From NCBI GenBank assembly GCA_013695355.1, contig JACDAQ010000035.1, positions 1-55,715 on the forward strand: a stretch of DNA of 55,715 nucleotides, written 5' to 3'. The position numbers and the translations under genes are program-made. This document shows, piece by piece, positions 52,257-55,715 of this stretch; position 1 is the first letter of the stretch, and the number at the start of each line of letters is the position of its first letter. The stretch is from Candidatus Protochlamydia sp. Its GTDB lineage: Bacteria; Chlamydiota; Chlamydiia; Chlamydiales; Parachlamydiaceae. Below the pieces are notes generated by a model. The model had not been told where the DNA came from. It ran no database searches and saw only the letters and a program-made list of their open reading frames with translations.

Positions 52257-53357
52257 TCAAATGATTTTTTTGATTAATTTCTTTATGGATTTTTTAGCTG
52301 CAGAAAGTAAGCCTGGCTTAGGCGGCAAATGGTATAAAATATCTTTAACTAAATGTGTTCTCACCCAGCGCAAATAAGCGCTGACCGCTTTTTGTTCAAG
52401 CATGATGTCGTTGCTTTTATTCTTTCGATGCGCTTCAATTGCCGAATAGTACAATTTAATAATTTCTTCTATTATCCCCTCTTTAGCAGAATTTGCGCGT
52501 ATCCAACGGCTCACCTCTTCCGCATCCTGACAATTATACTGCTTAATTTCCTCCACAATGGTCTCAACGTTATAGGGATAATGCCGTTCGCTCAGACCAA
52601 AATTTGCAATACGTTGACGAGATAAATTCTGGGTAGTGACCATGCTTCCGGCCCCATCGCATGAGATAACGGCTGCTCCTGTAGCTAGGGCTTCCAGGGC
52701 AGCCCGTCCCTTAGCAAACACCAGATCATATTCTCCTAAAAGATCTTCAGGCTTTTGATGAGTTTTACCTATTTGACCTCCAACCTTATGCACTTCATCA
52801 ATACCGCATAGCCGGCAGGCTTTTTCTATTAAAACAAAGCGCTCAAGGTTACTGAACCCGCTGAAAACCAGGGCTCTTTTAGGGGTTTCTGGCAGGGATT
52901 TTTTTCGAGGTTTGAACCTCTGTAAATCGACAAAATTTAAAATAAAACTAATATTTTCGGATGATACCCCACCCTCAACCATTAAGCGTTCTGCACTCAA
53001 ATCACATACAGCCACATATTTATATATGCGCGGAAAACGGAGAGGACTTTCCTGCCAGGGCAATGATCCATGGCAATAATGGATCGCTGGAACAGTGTTG
53101 AAATGCAATAAAGCACTTAAAGTCTCTAAATGATGATGGCCGTGAATAATATCAGGTGCGGTACCGATCGTATTAAGATCGTCTGTAACGGGAATTCCTT
53201 CGGCTCGCAACAGCTGAGCTATAGTTCCCAGTTCGGTGCTATAGGCGATAGGTTTGTGGCCTAATTTGATCAAATGTTTAGCTAACTCTAACACATAGAG
53301 TTCTGTACCGGCCAAATGATCAAGCGTATTGTTGACAATTAGAATTCTTAGTGCCAC
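52257..53357 (-). CDS. Glycosyltransferase (GT4-like) coupled to a P450
   Basis: A 366-residue protein with a GT-B-type layout: an N-terminal Rossmann half with ILIVNNTLDHLAGTELYVLE and AKHLIKLGHK, and a C-terminal half with a donor-site-like segment DLVFAKGRAALEALATGAAV. The acceptor cannot be guessed. The last 25 residues are an amphipathic Lys-rich helix (KKSIKKLIKKII), suited to membrane attachment. The start overlaps the end of the P450 gene by 10 bases, so the two are translationally coupled and may modify the same small molecule. It has no equivalent in the Chlamydia ssb-slc1 neighbourhood that I recall. Confidence 0.8.
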   Translation of the reverse strand: MALRILIVNNTLDHLAGTELYVLELAKHLIKLGHKPIAYSTELGTIAQLLRAEGIPVTDDLNTIGTAPDIIHGHHHLETLSALLHFNTVPAIHYCHGSLPWQESPLRFPRIYKYVAVCDLSAERLMVEGGVSSENISFILNFVDLQRFKPRKKSLPETPKRALVFSGFSNLERFVLIEKACRLCGIDEVHKVGGQIGKTHQKPEDLLGEYDLVFAKGRAALEALATGAAVISCDGAGSMVTTQNLSRQRIANFGLSERHYPYNVETIVEEIKQYNCQDAEEVSRWIRANSAKEGIIEEIIKLYYSAIEAHRKNKSNDIMLEQKAVSAYLRWVRTHLVKDILYHLPPKPGLLSAAKKSIKKLIKKII

Positions 53358-54577
53358 TGGGCCCTCAGCCTAGCTAAACCATGCACGCTATAAGTTAAAT
53401 TCCATTCAGGTTGATGCAAGTCGACTAGCTGCATATTTGGAATTTTTTTTAGCAGGGCTTGCAAGCCGATCTCAAAGAGCATCAAGGCTAAATGCATGCC
53501 TAAGCAGGAATGGATACCCCCGCTAAAACTTAAGAGACGTTTTTTTGGGCGGCTTAAATCCAAAGTATCAGGATTTTGAAAAATTTTTGGATCCCGATTG
53601 CCGGCAGCCAAAAGGGAGGTAATCTTGTCCCCTTTCTTTAACAGATAACCGCACATATCAATGTCTTCAGAAGCTTCAGAATTTACCATGTGCACGGGGG
53701 GAGCAAATCTCAATAGTTCATGCAGGGCGGTAGGAAATAAACTTGGATTTAATTTCAGTTCGTTAAGTTGGTGCGGATGTTGATGCAGGGCAAGAATGCT
53801 GTTCCCGATCATATGGGGCACTGTATCCAAACCGGCAACAAGCAATAAGATTATCTGGCTCACGCACTCCTCCTTGCTCAACTGGCCAGCATTATTAGCA
53901 TTTAATAAATAGCTTATTAAATCATTTTGAGGATTTGATTCCTTCTTAACGCATAATTTGGCAACATAGTCGGCTAACTGTTGGGTATTAAAATTTTCAA
54001 GGTCCATCTCTTCCCGGCTTAATGGGGTAGGGGGATCGAATAAACGACGAGGGAGAAAAGTTTTAGCAAGGACCTCTTTTCTATCTTTCTCTGGTATTCC
54101 TAAAATTTGATGCATAAATTTAATTGAAAAAGGAATCGAAAACTCACTTATAATGTCCATGTTGCCGCGCATGATGACAACATCGATTAGCCTGTTTGCC
54201 TCTGCCTCAATATTCAAACGTAATTTTTCGATATGAGCTCGGCTGAAAAAAGGGGCTGTCAAATCTCTTAAACGGCCATGATCGGGTGGATTAACCATTA
54301 GCATCCAATTGCTCATGACTGAGAGACAGGGTTCCAGCTTGATCTTCTCACCAAACTGGTCCACTTTATTTTTCCAAAAATTCCGCTTGAAACGCTTATC
54401 TTTGAAAATTTCTTCTATGATCGTATAGTCTGCAGTTACCCAATAACCCGGAGATCGCAGCAATAATCGTTCCTCGGGAGGCATTTGACGGTAATAATAA
54501 AAGGGATCTTTAATAAAATCTGGTGAAAGATATTTAAAAATATCGGCAATAGAATTCAAATTAACTTGCTGGCTCAT
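53348..54577 (-). CDS. Cytochrome P450
   Basis: Soluble bacterial-type P450 of 409 residues, a heme-thiolate monooxygenase. The heme ligand is Cys358 in FSGGIHSCLGMHLA; the oxygen-activating I-helix motif is AGLDTVPH (Asp251, Thr252); the K-helix ExxR is in ALHELLRFAPP. There is no membrane anchor, so it is cytoplasmic and would need a ferredoxin and a reductase; a 2Fe-2S ferredoxin is encoded at 15252, but a partnership is speculation. The substrate is unknown. The next gene is a coupled glycosyltransferase, which suggests oxidation followed by glycosylation of a lipid, sterol or polyketide-like compound. P450s are absent from Chlamydiaceae as far as I know. Confidence 0.93.
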   Translation of the reverse strand: MSQQVNLNSIADIFKYLSPDFIKDPFYYYRQMPPEERLLLRSPGYWVTADYTIIEEIFKDKRFKRNFWKNKVDQFGEKIKLEPCLSVMSNWMLMVNPPDHGRLRDLTAPFFSRAHIEKLRLNIEAEANRLIDVVIMRGNMDIISEFSIPFSIKFMHQILGIPEKDRKEVLAKTFLPRRLFDPPTPLSREEMDLENFNTQQLADYVAKLCVKKESNPQNDLISYLLNANNAGQLSKEECVSQIILLLVAGLDTVPHMIGNSILALHQHPHQLNELKLNPSLFPTALHELLRFAPPVHMVNSEASEDIDMCGYLLKKGDKITSLLAAGNRDPKIFQNPDTLDLSRPKKRLLSFSGGIHSCLGMHLALMLFEIGLQALLKKIPNMQLVDLHQPEWNLTYSVHGLARLRAQWH

Positions 54578-54784
54578 CTAACATCTTTCCTATAAAATAA
54601 TGAGAATGATATAAAGAAAATTTGAATATTGAGCAAGTTATTTCAACAAAAAGGTTGGCAGAAAAGATAATTACTTAAATAGAGATAAATTTAGGGGGCA
54701 GGCAGGCACTAGGATCTTCCCTTGGGCAAAAACATATAATCCCAAGAGAAGAACGATAGACAAAGTGAACCATCAAAATTTTGA

Positions 54785-55300
54785 TTAAATCTTGATAAAT
54801 CCCTGACCTTGTTTTCCCCCTTGCATTCCACCTGGCATTTGATGCTGAGAAGTTGCTTTAGTAGATGAAGCTCCTTCATCGCGACCTTCAGAAACTTCGG
54901 TGCAAATTTTGCGCCATTTTTCTACTGTTTCCACATAGAGCGGAGCAAAAGCCCTCAATGCAGAGGATACTGCATGCTCCATATCAAGGGTACAGTGCAT
55001 TAAAATCAGCTCTTCTTTTACAGCTACACCCACACCGCCGCCTGCCATCTGGCCGCCTAGCATTGATCCTTCAAGCAGTCTTTCGTAAAGCCTTAACTTT
55101 GTTTTGTCGTCGCGAGGAAGACCATCTAACAAAGGAGAATATAAATATAGGCGCTTTGAATTTGGCTCATAAGTCAAGTGCAGGGAAAATTCATCATCTA
55201 TCCCTAAAATACACGTGTTATTTTCGTCAAACTCTAATCCCTCCAACCCTAATTCTTTTCCAAATTCTTTAAGATTCTCTTTTGCATTTTCAAATGACAT
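54785..55300 (-). CDS. slc1: Type III secretion chaperone, Slc1-like
   Basis: CesT/SycE-type chaperone that binds effector N-termini and delivers them to the type III secretion system. The sequence LEGSMLGGQMAGGGVGVA, with LYLYSPLLDGLP and FSLHLTYEPNSKRL, is very close to what I recall of C. trachomatis CT043 (Slc1). The ATG at 55300 is chosen (MSFENAKENL) because GAGGAGG precedes it at the right distance; an ATG at 55327 would add nine residues. The C-terminus is Gly/Gln/Met-rich. It shows that the organism has a type III system to export the candidate effectors in this window. Confidence 0.92.
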   Translation of the reverse strand: MSFENAKENLKEFGKELGLEGLEFDENNTCILGIDDEFSLHLTYEPNSKRLYLYSPLLDGLPRDDKTKLRLYERLLEGSMLGGQMAGGGVGVAVKEELILMHCTLDMEHAVSSALRAFAPLYVETVEKWRKICTEVSEGRDEGASSTKATSQHQMPGGMQGGKQGQGFIKI

Positions 55301-55715
55301 AAAAACCTCCTCAAGGTTAGGAATCATTCAGAATAAGTTGCAATTGAGAAATGCCAAAGTCAAGCAGCTGAGCGTTCGAGGTTTCGATCACTCAAATGCA
55401 AAGCCTTAGGGGCACTCTAAATGCAAAATTTTAGTTCTGAACATTCCTTAGATAACTGCAATACTAAATGTGTTATCTAAATCGTTTAAATTTATTTTCG
55501 CTAACTAATTTTTTTTCTGCCTGCTCTCTTTCTGTTTCCTTAGAACCTGTTCAATATCTATGATCAGGATGCTTTGCTGCTACAAATTCGCTAGGAAGCC
55601 TCAAAAAATTTTCGGAATATTAATAAATATTGCGAAAATTTTTTGAGGCTTCCTAGAGTATTTTAGCACACAAATCATCCGATCGAAGATTTTGAACAGG
55701 TTCTTATTTAAGAAA
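55301..55715. other. Region upstream of slc1
   Basis: These 415 bases contain the leader of slc1 and the type B miniature element at 55542-55704. No gene is visible; whatever lies further is beyond the window. Confidence 0.4.
55542..55704. repeat. Miniature inverted-repeat element, type B, full copy (163 bp)
   Basis: The ends AGAACCTGTTCAA and TTGAACAGGTTCT are exact complements. The centre (55591-55656) is a palindrome with a perfect 24-bp stem beginning CTAGGAAGCCTCAAAAAATT and an 18-base loop. No coding capacity. Short derivatives of its ends lie at 16473-16497 and 48764-48794. Confidence 0.8.

Overview
The window is an AT-rich bacterial chromosome segment that reads as a member of the Chlamydiae, most likely an amoeba-associated (Parachlamydiaceae-like) environmental chlamydia. 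The evidence is gene content and order. yidC, a chlamydial-type dnaA and lgt lie close together. A Slc1-like type III secretion chaperone, ssb and pepA lie near one another. The SAM methyltransferase/holA pair, a small coiled-coil gene coupled to hemW, sucA-sucB and a 2Fe-2S ferredoxin follow. From memory these match the Chlamydia trachomatis neighbourhoods CT250-252 and CT043-059. Between the conserved blocks lie accessory genes that Chlamydiaceae lack: ankyrin, coiled-coil, OTU and J-domain proteins, trehalose and glycogen enzymes, a cytochrome P450 and cytochrome c maturation proteins.

Layout. 1-2.9 kb: a repeat fragment and two minus-strand genes for a proline-repeat protein and a coiled-coil protein. 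3.2-15.1 kb: yidC, a large ankyrin protein with a degenerate nucleotidyltransferase-like domain, dnaA, two tandem coiled-coil paralogues (one frameshifted), tRNA-Pro(UGG) and lgt. 15.2-17.5 kb: ferredoxin, a fused DUF1858/A-type Fe-S carrier and two small membrane paralogues. 17.9-23.4 kb: the 2-oxoglutarate dehydrogenase operon sucA-sucB-lpdA (minus strand), with a miniature inverted-repeat element between sucB and lpdA. 23.5-30.6 kb: a System II cytochrome c maturation pair (ResB-like and CcsA-like) separated by an unknown gene and a dienelactone hydrolase. 30.8-35.1 kb: a conserved chlamydial coiled-coil protein, hemW, a GNAT gene interrupted by a stop codon, a tetrapyrrole-methylase-family enzyme and holA.

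35.4-43.9 kb is the most accessory part. It holds a 1305-residue protein ending in an OTU-type cysteine protease domain, an ankyrin pseudogene, a decayed copy of a vanadium-haloperoxidase gene, a protein with a C-terminal J domain, and the intact haloperoxidase gene. 44.0-47.9 kb: treZ and a glycogen-debranching-type glucosidase. 47.9-49.9 kb: two small basic proteins, one of only 30 residues with its own strong terminator, then asd. 49.9-55.7 kb: pepA, ssb, a coupled P450/glycosyltransferase pair, slc1 and a second type of palindromic miniature element.

Central metabolism (sucAB-lpdA, asd, hemW, cytochrome c maturation) and replication functions (dnaA, holA, ssb) are interleaved with candidate host-interaction proteins. 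At least three miniature inverted-repeat element types are present, some as full copies and some as very short copies in which the two ends nearly or fully abut. Two genes look broken by the loss of a single A in an A-run, which could be real decay, programmed slippage or a homopolymer error in the assembly. Family assignments come from reading motifs and from memory; no database search was run. Coordinates of short sites may be off by a base.
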